Source: Paenibacillus brevis (GTDB lineage Bacteria; Bacillota; Bacilli; Paenibacillales; Paenibacillaceae). From it: a stretch of 64,000 nt of DNA. Shown here piece by piece: positions 1 to 8,643 of the stretch (its first letter is position 1; the number at the start of each line of letters is the position of its first letter). Below the pieces are notes generated by a model. That model did not search any database, was not told the DNA's origin, and worked only from the letters and a program-made list of their open reading frames with translations. Position numbers and translations under genes: made by a program. The DNA lies in assembly GCF_018919145.1 (NCBI RefSeq), contig NZ_JAHLQJ010000009.1, positions 124,001 to 188,000 on the forward strand. Direction: 5' to 3'.

Positions 1-431
1 CGAAAGCCGAGGCCTCCCGGTTCGAGCCGGGGGAAGAGAAGAGTGCCGGACAATCCAGAGGGAAAGCGGCAGGAAGAGGAGGCCGCAAGACATCCACGGA
101 AAAGAAAAGCGAAGCGAAAGCAGCGACGGCTTCTTCTTCAAGCACCGGCAGCATGCAGCCGCTCGCGGACTGTCCGCGGCAGGGCTGCGGCGGGCAACTG
201 ATCGAGGGCAAGAAAGGCTACGGCTGTACTCATTATAAGCAGGGCTGCAGTTTCGTCATCTGGAAGGATTTTTCCGGCAAGAAAATCTCCCATGCCATGC
301 TGAAGACATTGCTGGAGAAGGGCCAGACGCAACTGCTGGCCTTTAAGGACGGAGATCAATCTTACAAGGCAAGAATCGTCCTGAACGATTCCAATACCGG
401 CAAATTGGAACTGCAGAATGCTGATTCCTAA
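1..431 (+). CDS. topB: DNA topoisomerase III, C-terminal end (partial)
   Basis: The reading frame is open from the window edge to a TAA at 429-431, so only the last ~142 residues are present. A low-complexity Ser/Lys/Ala/Gly linker is followed by a Cys-rich module (CPRQGCGG ... GYGCTHYKQGCSF ... GKKIS). This is the degenerate zinc-finger-like C-terminal domain seen at the end of bacterial type IA topoisomerases of the TopB class. Those enzymes cut one DNA strand to decatenate or relax DNA. The catalytic core lies upstream of the window, so the topB call rests on the tail alone; topA or another protein with the same C-terminal module cannot be fully excluded. A strong hairpin follows the stop. 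Confidence 0.75.
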   Translation, partial: KAEASRFEPGEEKSAGQSRGKAAGRGGRKTSTEKKSEAKAATASSSSTGSMQPLADCPRQGCGGQLIEGKKGYGCTHYKQGCSFVIWKDFSGKKISHAMLKTLLEKGQTQLLAFKDGDQSYKARIVLNDSNTGKLELQNADS

Positions 432-447
432 GTGAACGCAAATAAAA

Positions 448-490
448 GACCTCCTTGACTCTTCGTAAGAAGAATCAAGGAGGTCTCATT
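448..490. terminator. bidirectional intrinsic terminator
   Basis: An 11-bp perfect stem (GACCTCCTTGA at 448-458 with its complement at 475-485) is followed by CATTTTGTGTT on the plus strand and preceded by an A-rich run that serves the minus strand. It lies between the convergent topB and HAD genes. Confidence 0.85.
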
Positions 491-495
491 TTGTG

Positions 496-1281
496 TTAAT
501 TGCTGCCGGCGGCAGATTGCTTTACGCCAGAAAAGGAAGACAGCGACAGTTTGTTGGCAATGACCGTTGGAATCTCTTCCAGCGCGGAAATGGTGTACAT
601 TTCAGACTTGGTATCATGCTTAAGTTCGACCAGGTTAAAGGACCATTCGTTGGGACGCTTGATATATATCGAGTGAATCCCAGCCGACAGGGCAGGCATA
701 ATATCTGTCCGCAGACTATTGCCGATCATCCAGGTGCGGCTCCGGTCGAAGGGACATGAAGTGAGAATTTCTTCGAGGGCATCCACGTTCTTATGCCGGC
801 GGATATAGATGCGTTCTTCGAAATAGTCCGTCAGCCGCATTTGATCGATTTTGCGCTGCTGAATAACACTCTCTCCGCCAGTATACAGATGGAGCTGATG
901 ACCTTGACTGCGCAGCAGGTTCAACGTCTGTGTCATGCCCGGATAAGCCTCAATCTCCCGGTCGTATACACTCATTCCGAGCTTCATGAGCTGTTCTTCC
1001 TGGGCAAAGCCGGCTTCAAGACCCAGGAGCCGGGAGAAATAGCGGTACGTCTCGATCAGGGATTGAGGAAAATGGGTGCTGATAAACCCGATTTGCTCGA
1101 CGCCGGCAACATCGATTTCGATTTGCTTGGCACGGATCTCTTGATCGGTGATTCTGGTACTTGCGAACCAACTGGACAGCAGCTCCGTGAATTCATCCAA
1201 TATTTGATCGAAATATATATTGCAATGCACGAGCGTATCGTCGAGATCGAATATAATCTGTTGTGTCAGTGTCTTGCTCAT
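496..1281 (-). CDS. HAD-superfamily hydrolase
   Basis: A 261-residue protein. The N-terminal motif FDLDDTLVH carries the two HAD motif I aspartates (DxD). A central YPGMTQTLNLLRSQGHQLHLYTGG gives motif II (Thr), and WMIGNSLRTDIMPALSAG gives the acidic motif IV region. The family transfers phosphoryl groups through an aspartyl intermediate; the substrate cannot be read from the sequence. The start is set at the ATG at 1279-1281 because AAGGAGT lies just upstream, whereas the longer frame has no ribosome site. It ends convergently to topB across a shared terminator. Confidence 0.85.
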   Translation of the reverse strand: MSKTLTQQIIFDLDDTLVHCNIYFDQILDEFTELLSSWFASTRITDQEIRAKQIEIDVAGVEQIGFISTHFPQSLIETYRYFSRLLGLEAGFAQEEQLMKLGMSVYDREIEAYPGMTQTLNLLRSQGHQLHLYTGGESVIQQRKIDQMRLTDYFEERIYIRRHKNVDALEEILTSCPFDRSRTWMIGNSLRTDIMPALSAGIHSIYIKRPNEWSFNLVELKHDTKSEMYTISALEEIPTVIANKLSLSSFSGVKQSAAGSN

Positions 1282-1346
1282 TATAATGTCACTCCTTCGG
1301 GTTAAGACAGGATGCCTTGTTCCATGCATCAATCCGTATGTAGCTA

Positions 1347-2261
1347 TTATAGTCGAATATAGGATTCCAGGAAAATTTGCAGTTCAGAAGCGCCATCCGG
1401 ACGAATCGTGAACTTCTCTGTATCCCGCTCAACCAGATGAATCCGCAGCAGTCCTGCAACACGCAGCAGCATCAGATGATGCATAAGATACTCCTTGGAT
1501 TGGGACAGGCTTTGGGCCAGTTCAAAAATGGATTTAGGCTCATCTGCAATGTAGCGGAGCAGGCGAAGCCGTTCCGGGCTAGCGAGCGCTCTTGTTAACC
1601 GAAGCAGGCAGATCGGCGGCTCTTCTTCATCAAGCTCGGGAAGATCCAGCGGATATTGGATAACCAGTGTGCTTTCATAGAAACAATAAGTATTGATTGG
1701 CCGAAAATGAATGGAAGGCAAAAGTACAACCTTATTCACAGGCAAGCCAGGCTCTACTACAAGACCTGCCGATGCATATTCAACCAGAGCACCCGGGTCC
1801 ATTTTGTAAAACAACGCGCGCTTCTCTTCGGCATCCTCGAGCAGTAATGCTTCATACTGCTGTTCAATCTCACGGAAATAGCGGTCATACCAAATGCGAA
1901 GCAGGGGAATATACCCCTTAAGCCGCGAAATATCCTGACTATTCACAGTGAGAACATAGGAATTGAGTTTAAAAAGAAGGGCTTCCTCTGTCGACTCAGC
2001 CAAGTCATCAAGAAATTGCACCGCATCAGCTTCTGGCTGTCGTTCCAGAATAAGTGCATACAGCAGGTCGTAGTCGCTGAACGGAAGCTCGGAAGCCTCA
2101 GCAAAGGCTGCGCGTTCTTCCTTGCTGAGCCGGGATTCAATCTCATCAATCCACTCCTGGCCGACATCCAGGTTGTTCACCCATTTTCGCGTCGTGTATA
2201 TGATAAAGCTACTCAAAAGTTCATACACCGATGAAACGTCAATTTTCACGTCATAGTACAT
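1347..2261 (-). CDS. ArsR-like winged-helix transcriptional regulator
   Basis: 304 residues. The first ~200 are acidic and mostly helical with no recognised domain. Residues ~215-295 form a winged helix (ALASPERLRLLRYIADEPKSIFELAQSLSQSKEYLMHHLMLLRVAGLL), typical of ArsR-type DNA-binding domains. No cysteine metal-binding motif of the CxC class is visible, so a metal sensor is not indicated. A GGGAGG ribosome site precedes the ATG. It is transcribed away from the ABC operon beginning at 2446, so it could regulate that operon from the shared intergenic region; this is inference. Confidence 0.75.
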   Translation of the reverse strand: MYYDVKIDVSSVYELLSSFIIYTTRKWVNNLDVGQEWIDEIESRLSKEERAAFAEASELPFSDYDLLYALILERQPEADAVQFLDDLAESTEEALLFKLNSYVLTVNSQDISRLKGYIPLLRIWYDRYFREIEQQYEALLLEDAEEKRALFYKMDPGALVEYASAGLVVEPGLPVNKVVLLPSIHFRPINTYCFYESTLVIQYPLDLPELDEEEPPICLLRLTRALASPERLRLLRYIADEPKSIFELAQSLSQSKEYLMHHLMLLRVAGLLRIHLVERDTEKFTIRPDGASELQIFLESYIRL

Positions 2262-2445
2262 GACTTAACCTCCCACAGGACAAGCATTCATATTCATTAT
2301 CACCCTTTGATGGAGAGCTTGTCTACTCTTATGTCAGGTCTTTTTTAATCAAAGTATAAAAATGAATAGGCTGTAATGGATTTTCACGGCTATTTCCAAT
2401 AAACTATAAGATAGAGCTTGTACAGACCAAAGGAGAATCGGACTT

Positions 2446-3180
2446 ATGATGAATGTCGAGCGCTTGACATTAAGTGTAGAAGGCAACACAAAGGAAGTAT
2501 TGCACGGAATCACCACCCAGTTTAAGCAGGGGGAAATGATCGGGCTTGTCGGACCGAGCGGCGGAGGCAAGAGTACGCTGCTGAGATGCTTGGCTTTGCG
2601 CGACCCATGGACCGGGGGAGACTATAGCTGGGATGACAAAAAAATTATTTCCGGCGGGGGCAAGGGGTCGCAGAAATACCGTTCCAAATGTGCTTATCTG
2701 GAGCAAAATCCGTCTTTAAACCCGGAAAAAACCGCGCTGAAAAATGTGTTGATCGGGCAGGTGGGCCAGACCTCATGGATTCGCCGCGTGACCGGAATGG
2801 TCAGATCGGACGATTACATGGGGGCTATGGATGAACTTGAGAAGTTCGGCTTATTGGACAAGGCTCATGTGAAGGCAGGCAAGCTGAGCGGCGGTGAACG
2901 GCAGCGTGTCGCGATTTGCCGGGCTTTAGTGCATGGTGCGGACTTCATCGCGGCAGATGAGCCGGTGATCGGTCTGGATCCGAAATCGGCGGAGAATGTG
3001 CTGGGAACGCTTCAGGACTTGTGCAAGAATAAAGGCAAAACCGTAATTGCCGCGCTTCCAATCGAGCTTGCCGAACGTTTCTGCTCCCGCATCTGGGGGC
3101 TGGTAGACGGAAAAATCGAGCTAGATGTAACCGGCCGGAGATTAACGGAAAGTGAAAAGAGATCAATTGATCTGATATGA
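2446..3180 (+). CDS. ABC transporter ATP-binding protein, PhnC/LolD-like, without H-loop His
   Basis: A 244-residue nucleotide-binding domain with Walker A GPSGGGKST (~38-46), Q-loop (YLEQNPSLNPEKT), signature LSGGERQR, Walker B FIAADEP and D-loop GLDP. The switch region reads TVIAALPIELAERF where relatives such as PhnC have a histidine (xxLHxxxLA), so the H-loop histidine is replaced by proline with a one-residue shortening. The ribosome site AAAGGAG precedes tandem ATGs at 2446 and 2449. The stop overlaps the next start (ATGA at 3177), so it is translationally coupled to a lipoprotein. No membrane permease is encoded nearby. It may energise a distant permease or act as a regulatory ATPase in the same operon as the two-component system. 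Confidence 0.85.
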   Translation: MMNVERLTLSVEGNTKEVLHGITTQFKQGEMIGLVGPSGGGKSTLLRCLALRDPWTGGDYSWDDKKIISGGGKGSQKYRSKCAYLEQNPSLNPEKTALKNVLIGQVGQTSWIRRVTGMVRSDDYMGAMDELEKFGLLDKAHVKAGKLSGGERQRVAICRALVHGADFIAADEPVIGLDPKSAENVLGTLQDLCKNKGKTVIAALPIELAERFCSRIWGLVDGKIELDVTGRRLTESEKRSIDLI

Positions 3181-4463
3181 GAAATGTGGTGAAGTGGTTG
3201 TTCAAAGGCTGGCTGACAATATTGGCCGGAAGTATGTTGCTCATTGTGCTTAGCGGCTGCAGTATTATCAAGGATCCCAAATCGCTGATGGAGACCCCGC
3301 AGCTGACCTCGGACAAGGAATCCTTGATCAGTGTGATCAATGCGGAGATCAAGGGCGCCCAGAAAATTCGTCCCCGGGACGTGAATGATATCAGCTCCAT
3401 TCGCACGATTGACCTCAATAACGATGGGATCATGGAGGCGATTGTGTTCTATGAGACACCGGATGAGGCTGTCCGCATTCATGGACTGATCCTGGAGTAT
3501 GTCAATGGAACCTGGTCGGCGAAGACGACGTTCGATGGAGAGGGGCAGGTGCTGGAGACCTTTGCGCTCCGGGATATAACCGGGGATGGAAGACCCGATA
3601 TCATTGCGGGCTTCTCCAGCGGTGAAGATGATGCGCAGAAAGGACTCATCGTATATACGTACGACGGGCAAGAGATTAATAGGCTGGTATCCCTGCCTTA
3701 TTATGATTTCCTGCTGGATGATCTGAATCAGGATGGCAGGCTGGATCTGACCGTTATTACGCTCAAGCGGGATCAAAGCGCGGTGGTGACGACCTATCAA
3801 TACGATGAGACCTTTAAGGAGCTGGATCACATTGAACTGGATGATCCAATCAAGGAATACTATAACGCGGTCAGCGGCAATATTACCCCTGATTTGAAGG
3901 GGATCGTATTGGATGCCTCCTTTGGCTCGCATTATGCCTATTCGCATATGCTTGTTATGCAGGATAGCAAATGGGTGGATCTGCTGCCTTCACAGGACTC
4001 GACCTTTAAAAATTATCCTATTCTCAGCGGCGACGTAAATAATGACGGCATGCTGGAGGTCGGCAGATCAGAGAAGCCTAAGGGCTGGGAAGACAAACCT
4101 TATGATGATCTTCCGTTATTCTCGTATTACCAGTGGGATGCGGACACCGGGTTGAAGTTTGTCCTGCAGCAGTATATGGATCCTGAAGGAAGGTTTTATT
4201 TCAGTCTTCCGGTGGAATGGCGGGATACCGTATCGATTGATCCGAAATCGGATACGAACGAGCACCTGTGGTTTACAAGGCTGGATAACGGTGAGGTCGT
4301 GGCTGAAATCCGTTTCTTCTCTTTATCGGAATGGGAGAGAAACAAAGAGGATTGGGAGCTGCTGTCCCGGGAGAATAATAGTGTGATCGGCTTCTTGAGC
4401 CATACGGACGTGAAGTTGAATAAGGGAGAAAAAGAAATTAAGCGAACAGGCTCAACGAATTAA
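3177..4463 (+). CDS. FG-GAP/VCBS-like repeat lipoprotein
   Basis: 428 residues with a lipoprotein signal peptide: basic N-terminus, hydrophobic stretch and lipobox LSGC at ~25-28. The mature part carries repeated Asp-rich loops of the type DxNxDG/DxTGDG (DLNNDGIMEA, DITGDGRPDI, DLNQDGRLDL, DVNNDGMLEV), the calcium-binding pattern of FG-GAP/VCBS beta-propeller repeats. It should be anchored on the outer face of the membrane. It is coupled to the ATPase upstream by a 4-bp overlap and lies 14 bp before the response regulator. It could be the extracytoplasmic partner of the sensor kinase or a substrate-binding lipoprotein; no known ligand-binding family is recognised. Confidence 0.8.
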   Translation: MRNVVKWLFKGWLTILAGSMLLIVLSGCSIIKDPKSLMETPQLTSDKESLISVINAEIKGAQKIRPRDVNDISSIRTIDLNNDGIMEAIVFYETPDEAVRIHGLILEYVNGTWSAKTTFDGEGQVLETFALRDITGDGRPDIIAGFSSGEDDAQKGLIVYTYDGQEINRLVSLPYYDFLLDDLNQDGRLDLTVITLKRDQSAVVTTYQYDETFKELDHIELDDPIKEYYNAVSGNITPDLKGIVLDASFGSHYAYSHMLVMQDSKWVDLLPSQDSTFKNYPILSGDVNNDGMLEVGRSEKPKGWEDKPYDDLPLFSYYQWDADTGLKFVLQQYMDPEGRFYFSLPVEWRDTVSIDPKSDTNEHLWFTRLDNGEVVAEIRFFSLSEWERNKEDWELLSRENNSVIGFLSHTDVKLNKGEKEIKRTGSTN

Positions 4464-4477
4464 GGGAGGGATCGTAC

Positions 4478-5176
4478 ATGAGCAAAGTATTAATCTTGGA
4501 GGATGAGGAATCCATTCGCAGCTTCATCGTGATTAACTTGAAGCGATACGGATTTGAAGTGATTGAAGCGGCGGAAGGCAACGATGCCCTGAGCAAGCTG
4601 CAGAGCATACCAGATATTGACATAGCGCTTCTTGACGTCATGGTGCCGGGGATCGACGGATTCGAAGTATGTCGGCGTATTCGCGAGACGAATGAACGGC
4701 TCGGGATTATTTTTCTGACGGCAAAGGTTCAGGAGCAGGACAAGGTATATGCACTATCCGTGGGCGCGGATGATCATGTCAGCAAGCCGTTCAGTCCGAC
4801 GGAGCTGATTGCAAGAATCCAGTCTCTGCTGCGGAGAGTGAACGTATACCGGGAGAGCAGTGCGAAGGTGACCTTTACTTCGGGGCCGTTCACCTTAGAC
4901 CTGATCTCCAAGCAATTTAAGAAAAACGGAGCCTTGATCGAGCTGACGCCGACTGAATTTTCGTTGATTCAATATTTCTTGGAGCAGGAGAATACGCCGC
5001 TGAGCCGGGATTCGCTGCTTGATCATGTGTGGGGCAAGGAATATATGGGCGATCCGAAGATCGTAGATGTCAATATTCGCCGCCTCCGCCAGAAGATTGA
5101 GGATAACCCTTCCGAACCGGCATTTTTGCAAACCGTGTGGGGACACGGTTATAAATGGAAAGGCGAGGGACAATGA
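4478..5176 (+). CDS. OmpR/PhoB-family response regulator
   Basis: 232 residues. The receiver domain (1-~120) has the acidic pair ED at 8-9, phospho-acceptor Asp53 in LLDVMVPG, the Thr of FLTAK and Lys in SKPF. A C-terminal winged helix (~135-230, ending LQTVWGHGYKWKG) binds DNA as in OmpR. The GGGAGG ribosome site lies 8 bp upstream of the ATG. The stop overlaps the kinase start by 4 bp (ATGA at 5173-5176), so the two are coupled. The target is probably this operon or the neighbouring regulator region, which is inferred from position only. Confidence 0.95.
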   Translation: MSKVLILEDEESIRSFIVINLKRYGFEVIEAAEGNDALSKLQSIPDIDIALLDVMVPGIDGFEVCRRIRETNERLGIIFLTAKVQEQDKVYALSVGADDHVSKPFSPTELIARIQSLLRRVNVYRESSAKVTFTSGPFTLDLISKQFKKNGALIELTPTEFSLIQYFLEQENTPLSRDSLLDHVWGKEYMGDPKIVDVNIRRLRQKIEDNPSEPAFLQTVWGHGYKWKGEGQ

Positions 5177-6633
5177 TCAAAAAAGGCATCGGCCGGCAAA
5201 TTGTAATGCATTATTTTATCGTGGTTTTTGTTACCCTGTTCATGGTCGAGATTATTTTCTCGCTGGCGATCCGGGTTTATTACTACGAAACGGTATATAA
5301 CCATATGTACACTCACTCCACCTGGGCTTCGGACTTCTTCCAAAAATTTGTCCGGCTCAGCTCCGACCGGGATCCGGATTATTTCACGGAAATGCTGCGG
5401 ACGTTCGAGCTCGATAATACCGAGCTGATGATCCTGAACCGTAACGGGGATGTGATGGCCAGCAGCAATGCATTCCAGGCTGACAAGGCCGTACAGACCA
5501 GCGATGTCTCTCAGGCATCGGCAGGCTCTGTCGGCAAATGGATTGGCAGACAGCCTTCGACGGGCGAGATGGTCATGGCTGTGTCCATGCCGCTCATGGA
5601 AAGAGGCGAGAACCGGTTTGTTGTCAGATTCGTGACTTCACTGGAGGGAATTAATGCTAATCTGATGAAGCTGACGTTACTCTCGATAGGCGTCTGTCTG
5701 GCGGTTCTTGCGTTGGTTACCCTATTTAGCATCGGGCTGGCAAATTCGATTGTTAAGCCTATTAACAATATTCGGGCTGTATCCGCCCAAATGGCGAAGG
5801 GAAGGTTCGATATCCGGATCCGGGGCAAATATCCCTATGAGCTTGGCGAACTGGCAGCGACACTGAACTATATGGCGAAAGAGATCGTGCGGAGCAATCA
5901 GATCAAGGATGACTTCATCTCATCGATCTCTCATGAGCTGAGAACTCCGCTCACGGGAATCAAGGGCTGGAGCGAGACGTTGACGATCGGCGGCTTTGAT
6001 CCGGAGGAGACGAAGCTGGGGATTGGAATCATCTCGAAAGAAACGGATCGCCTGATCGGACTTGTAGAAGAGATGCTGGATTTCTCCAAGCTTCAGCAGA
6101 ATGAAATGAAGCTGGTTATTTCACGCGTCAATCTGAAGGAATTGCTGCAGGAGACCATGCTCAATGTATGGGCCAAGGCTGAGCAAAAAGGAATTCAGAT
6201 CAAGCTGGAGGATGAGACCGATCAGCCTGTCACTGTTGTTGGAGATGGGAACCGTCTGAAGCAGGTATTTCTGAATCTGGTCGATAATGCCATCAAGTTC
6301 TCCCATGAGAATAGCTGGATACATCTCGTTGTATCCTTGAAGGGGGACAAGCGCGTGCTGGTTCAGGTCGTTGATTCCGGGATCGGGATCAGCGAGGAGC
6401 ATCTGAACAAGGTGAAGGATCGTTTCTTTCAGGTCAACCATCAAGGAGGAGGAACCGGATTAGGCCTTGCGATTACACAGCAGCTTGTTGAATTGCATCA
6501 TGGCGATATCGATCTTCAGAGCGAGCTCGGCGTAGGCACAACCGTGCTGGTAGAGCTGCCGCTGGCTGAGCCGGAAGAACAAACCGGCGAAGAACAAACC
6601 TCTTCGACCGAGGGAGGAAGCGCTCATGAATGA
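5173..6633 (+). CDS. membrane sensor histidine kinase
   Basis: 486 residues from the ATG that overlaps the response regulator stop; an earlier in-frame ATG at 5155 would run into the regulator and has no better ribosome site. Two membrane segments (~13-37 and ~172-194) flank an extracytoplasmic domain of ~135 residues. Then come a HAMP linker, a HisKA box SISHELRTPLTG with His254, and an HATPase with N box NLVDNAIKF, G1 VVDSGIGIS and G2 GTGLGLAI. All catalytic motifs are intact. It should phosphorylate the regulator encoded just upstream. The C-terminal tail is Glu/Gln-rich and overlaps the GNAT gene by 8 bp. Confidence 0.95.
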   Translation: MIKKGIGRQIVMHYFIVVFVTLFMVEIIFSLAIRVYYYETVYNHMYTHSTWASDFFQKFVRLSSDRDPDYFTEMLRTFELDNTELMILNRNGDVMASSNAFQADKAVQTSDVSQASAGSVGKWIGRQPSTGEMVMAVSMPLMERGENRFVVRFVTSLEGINANLMKLTLLSIGVCLAVLALVTLFSIGLANSIVKPINNIRAVSAQMAKGRFDIRIRGKYPYELGELAATLNYMAKEIVRSNQIKDDFISSISHELRTPLTGIKGWSETLTIGGFDPEETKLGIGIISKETDRLIGLVEEMLDFSKLQQNEMKLVISRVNLKELLQETMLNVWAKAEQKGIQIKLEDETDQPVTVVGDGNRLKQVFLNLVDNAIKFSHENSWIHLVVSLKGDKRVLVQVVDSGIGISEEHLNKVKDRFFQVNHQGGGTGLGLAITQQLVELHHGDIDLQSELGVGTTVLVELPLAEPEEQTGEEQTSSTEGGSAHE

Positions 6634-7168
6634 AGTCGTAGGAAGCGTTCAAGCCGGACATATGGATCTTACGATATGTGTAGCAGAGGATAAGGATGCG
6701 GCGCTAATCAGGGACTTGCTGGTGGAGACGGCTACCTGGATGAATGCTGCAGGAATCGAGCAGTGGTATCCGCAGCAATTCACTGAAGAACTGATTCAGA
6801 CTTATCTTCGGGAACGGGAGATTTTTCTGTGCATGAATGGTGATGTGCCGGCAGGAATGTTCACGCTGCAAGGCAGTGATCCCGATTATTGGGGAGAGCT
6901 GAATGACGAGAGCTTCCATTATCTGCATCGGCTGCTTGTTCGGGCGTCGTACCGTGGAATTGGGCTCAGTAAGGCCCTGATCTACTGGGCTGCCCGGTAC
7001 AGCAGGGAACAAGGCAAGCAAGGTTTAAGGTTCGATTGCTGGGATCAAAACCGCAAGCTCAATCCCTACTACGAGTCGCTTGGTATGGTTCCGCAAGGAA
7101 AGGGAACGATCGGAGCGAGAAGCTATATTCTGTATCAAATGGCTTCTGATGTATATAGAAGTGCATAA
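6626..7168 (+). CDS. GNAT-family N-acetyltransferase
   Basis: 180 residues with the GNAT fold. The acetyl-CoA pyrophosphate-binding loop is seen as RGIGLSKALI after the strand LHRLLV, and the C-terminal part reads FDCWDQNRKLNPYYESLGM. The ATG at 6626 follows AGGGAGGAAGCGCTC and overlaps the kinase stop by 8 bp, making it the last gene of the five-gene operon. The acetyl acceptor (small molecule or protein) cannot be told. Its placement behind a two-component system suggests an output function in the same response, as inference. Confidence 0.85.
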   Translation: MNEVVGSVQAGHMDLTICVAEDKDAALIRDLLVETATWMNAAGIEQWYPQQFTEELIQTYLREREIFLCMNGDVPAGMFTLQGSDPDYWGELNDESFHYLHRLLVRASYRGIGLSKALIYWAARYSREQGKQGLRFDCWDQNRKLNPYYESLGMVPQGKGTIGARSYILYQMASDVYRSA

Positions 7169-7181
7169 AGGTCAATAGCTA

Positions 7182-7222
7182 AAAAGGGTGTCTGTCAACA
7201 TATTGTCGACGGACACCCTTTT
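7182..7222. terminator. bidirectional intrinsic terminator
   Basis: A 15-bp stem (AAAAGGGTGTCTGTC at 7182-7196 with 7208-7222, one G-T pair) has A- and T-runs on the two sides. It lies between the convergent GNAT and glgC genes. Confidence 0.9.
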
Positions 7223-7232
7223 ATATTCGGAC

Positions 7233-8453
7233 TCACGAGGATAATCCTTCTGCACGAAGCCGTGCAGTCTTGTCGTAAACCTCTTTCAGGAGACGTGCCG
7301 GCTGAGGGCGCATAATCGGCTTAGCCGCAACGGTCTCATAAGGAGCAATCACGGCAATTTCGCCTTCGGCACCTTTAATGATGGCCCCGTCATGAATCAC
7401 GGCTCCTTCGCCAATAATTGCATGCTCAATCATGACATTACGCCCGATCCTTACATTCGGCATAACAACGCTGTCCTTGATTCGGGAATATTTCCCGATT
7501 TCGCTCCCGCCAAATAAGACAGAGCGCTCTGCATAGCCATCGAGACTGCAGCCCTCATTGACAAGGCAGCTCTTTGGCTGCACAGGACGTGATTTCAGAG
7601 ACCGTGAATGGGTAAAATTTTGGTGTGTGTACATCGGCCATTCCTCACGGAACATATTCCAGTCTGAATTTTTGGTTAAGAGGTCCATATGGGCATCCCA
7701 CAGGCTCTGTACTGTACCGACATCCCGCCAGTACCCTTTGAATTTGAATCCATGCAGCGGGTTTTGGCCGGACAGCATCTTCGGAATGATATCCTTCCCG
7801 AAATCATGGCTGGACGCCTCATCAAGCGCATCCTCAAGCAAATGCTGCTTCAAGAAATCCCACTTAAACATATAAATGCCCATGGATGCCATATTACTTA
7901 ACGGCTTTTGCGGTTTTTCCACAAAATCGGTAATTTGATTGCTGTCATTCAGAGACATGACGCCAAAGCGATGCGCCTCTTCCCAGGGTACAGGCATAAC
8001 AGAAATGGTAGCCGAGGCATTGGATTCGGTATGGAATTGCAGCAATTCACGGTAATCCATATGATAAATATGATCACCGGATAAAATTAGTACATTTTCA
8101 GGATTATAGCTATCCACAAATTCCAGGTTTTTAAAGATGGCATCTGCGGTTCCTGCATATTCTTCTACACCGGCATTGTATGATGGCAGTAGAGATATGC
8201 CTCCCTGCTCACTGCAGCGAAGATTCCAGGCATCGCCTTCTCCAATGTGGTCATGCAGGGATTCAGCTTCATATTGTGTGAGAACACCAATGGTGTCAAT
8301 TCCAGAATTCACACAGTTGCTGAGAGGAAAATCGATGATCCGATAATTTCCGCCAAAGGGCACAGCGGGTTTGGCTTGCCTGGACGTAAGCGGCGATAAC
8401 CGTCTACCTTCCCCACCGGCCAGCAGCATTGCAATACAGTCTTTCTTCTTCAT
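7233..8453 (-). CDS. glgC: glucose-1-phosphate adenylyltransferase (ADP-glucose pyrophosphorylase)
   Basis: 406 residues. It makes ADP-glucose from ATP and glucose 1-phosphate, the committed step of bacterial glycogen synthesis. The N-terminal nucleotide-binding signature LAGGEGRRLSPLTSRQAKPAVPFGG is complete, SGDHIYHMDY holds the metal-binding Asp, and GFKFKGYWRDVGTVQSLWDAH is characteristic of GlgC. A left-handed beta-helix (hexapeptide-like, VVMPNVRIGRNVMIEHAIIGEGAVI) closes the protein. The start is the ATG at 8451-8453 behind GGGAGGGAAACGAA; the 44-residue upstream extension lacks a ribosome site. It is divergent from glgB-glgA. No GlgD-type second subunit is encoded here. Confidence 0.95.
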   Translation of the reverse strand: MKKKDCIAMLLAGGEGRRLSPLTSRQAKPAVPFGGNYRIIDFPLSNCVNSGIDTIGVLTQYEAESLHDHIGEGDAWNLRCSEQGGISLLPSYNAGVEEYAGTADAIFKNLEFVDSYNPENVLILSGDHIYHMDYRELLQFHTESNASATISVMPVPWEEAHRFGVMSLNDSNQITDFVEKPQKPLSNMASMGIYMFKWDFLKQHLLEDALDEASSHDFGKDIIPKMLSGQNPLHGFKFKGYWRDVGTVQSLWDAHMDLLTKNSDWNMFREEWPMYTHQNFTHSRSLKSRPVQPKSCLVNEGCSLDGYAERSVLFGGSEIGKYSRIKDSVVMPNVRIGRNVMIEHAIIGEGAVIHDGAIIKGAEGEIAVIAPYETVAAKPIMRPQPARLLKEVYDKTARLRAEGLSS

Positions 8454-8545
8454 TTCGTTTCCCTCCCGTATGGTATCGTCTGTGTAGTACATAAATAAAC
8501 GAGATATAATGTTGTTGAAACTAAAATTATGGAAAACAGAAGAAA

Positions 8546-8573
8546 ATATTACATTAATTTTTTTCAATTTCAA
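8546..8573 (-). promoter_or_regulatory. candidate sigma-A promoter of glgC
   Basis: On the minus strand TTGAAA (8568-8573) and TAATAT (8546-8551) are separated by 16 bp, about 95 bp upstream of the glgC start. The whole 8454-8643 divergent region is very A+T-rich, so chance matches are possible. Confidence 0.35.
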
Positions 8574-8643
8574 AATCAGGTTCATTTTTCCCGAAAGTTG
8601 GGTAAATATTTAATTGGGACTATTACATAAAGCAGGTGATCGG

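Noticed and set aside
3012..3947. 311-residue minus-strand open frame opposite the ATPase and lipoprotein genes
   Set aside because: Antisense to two clear genes and without family motifs or ribosome site.
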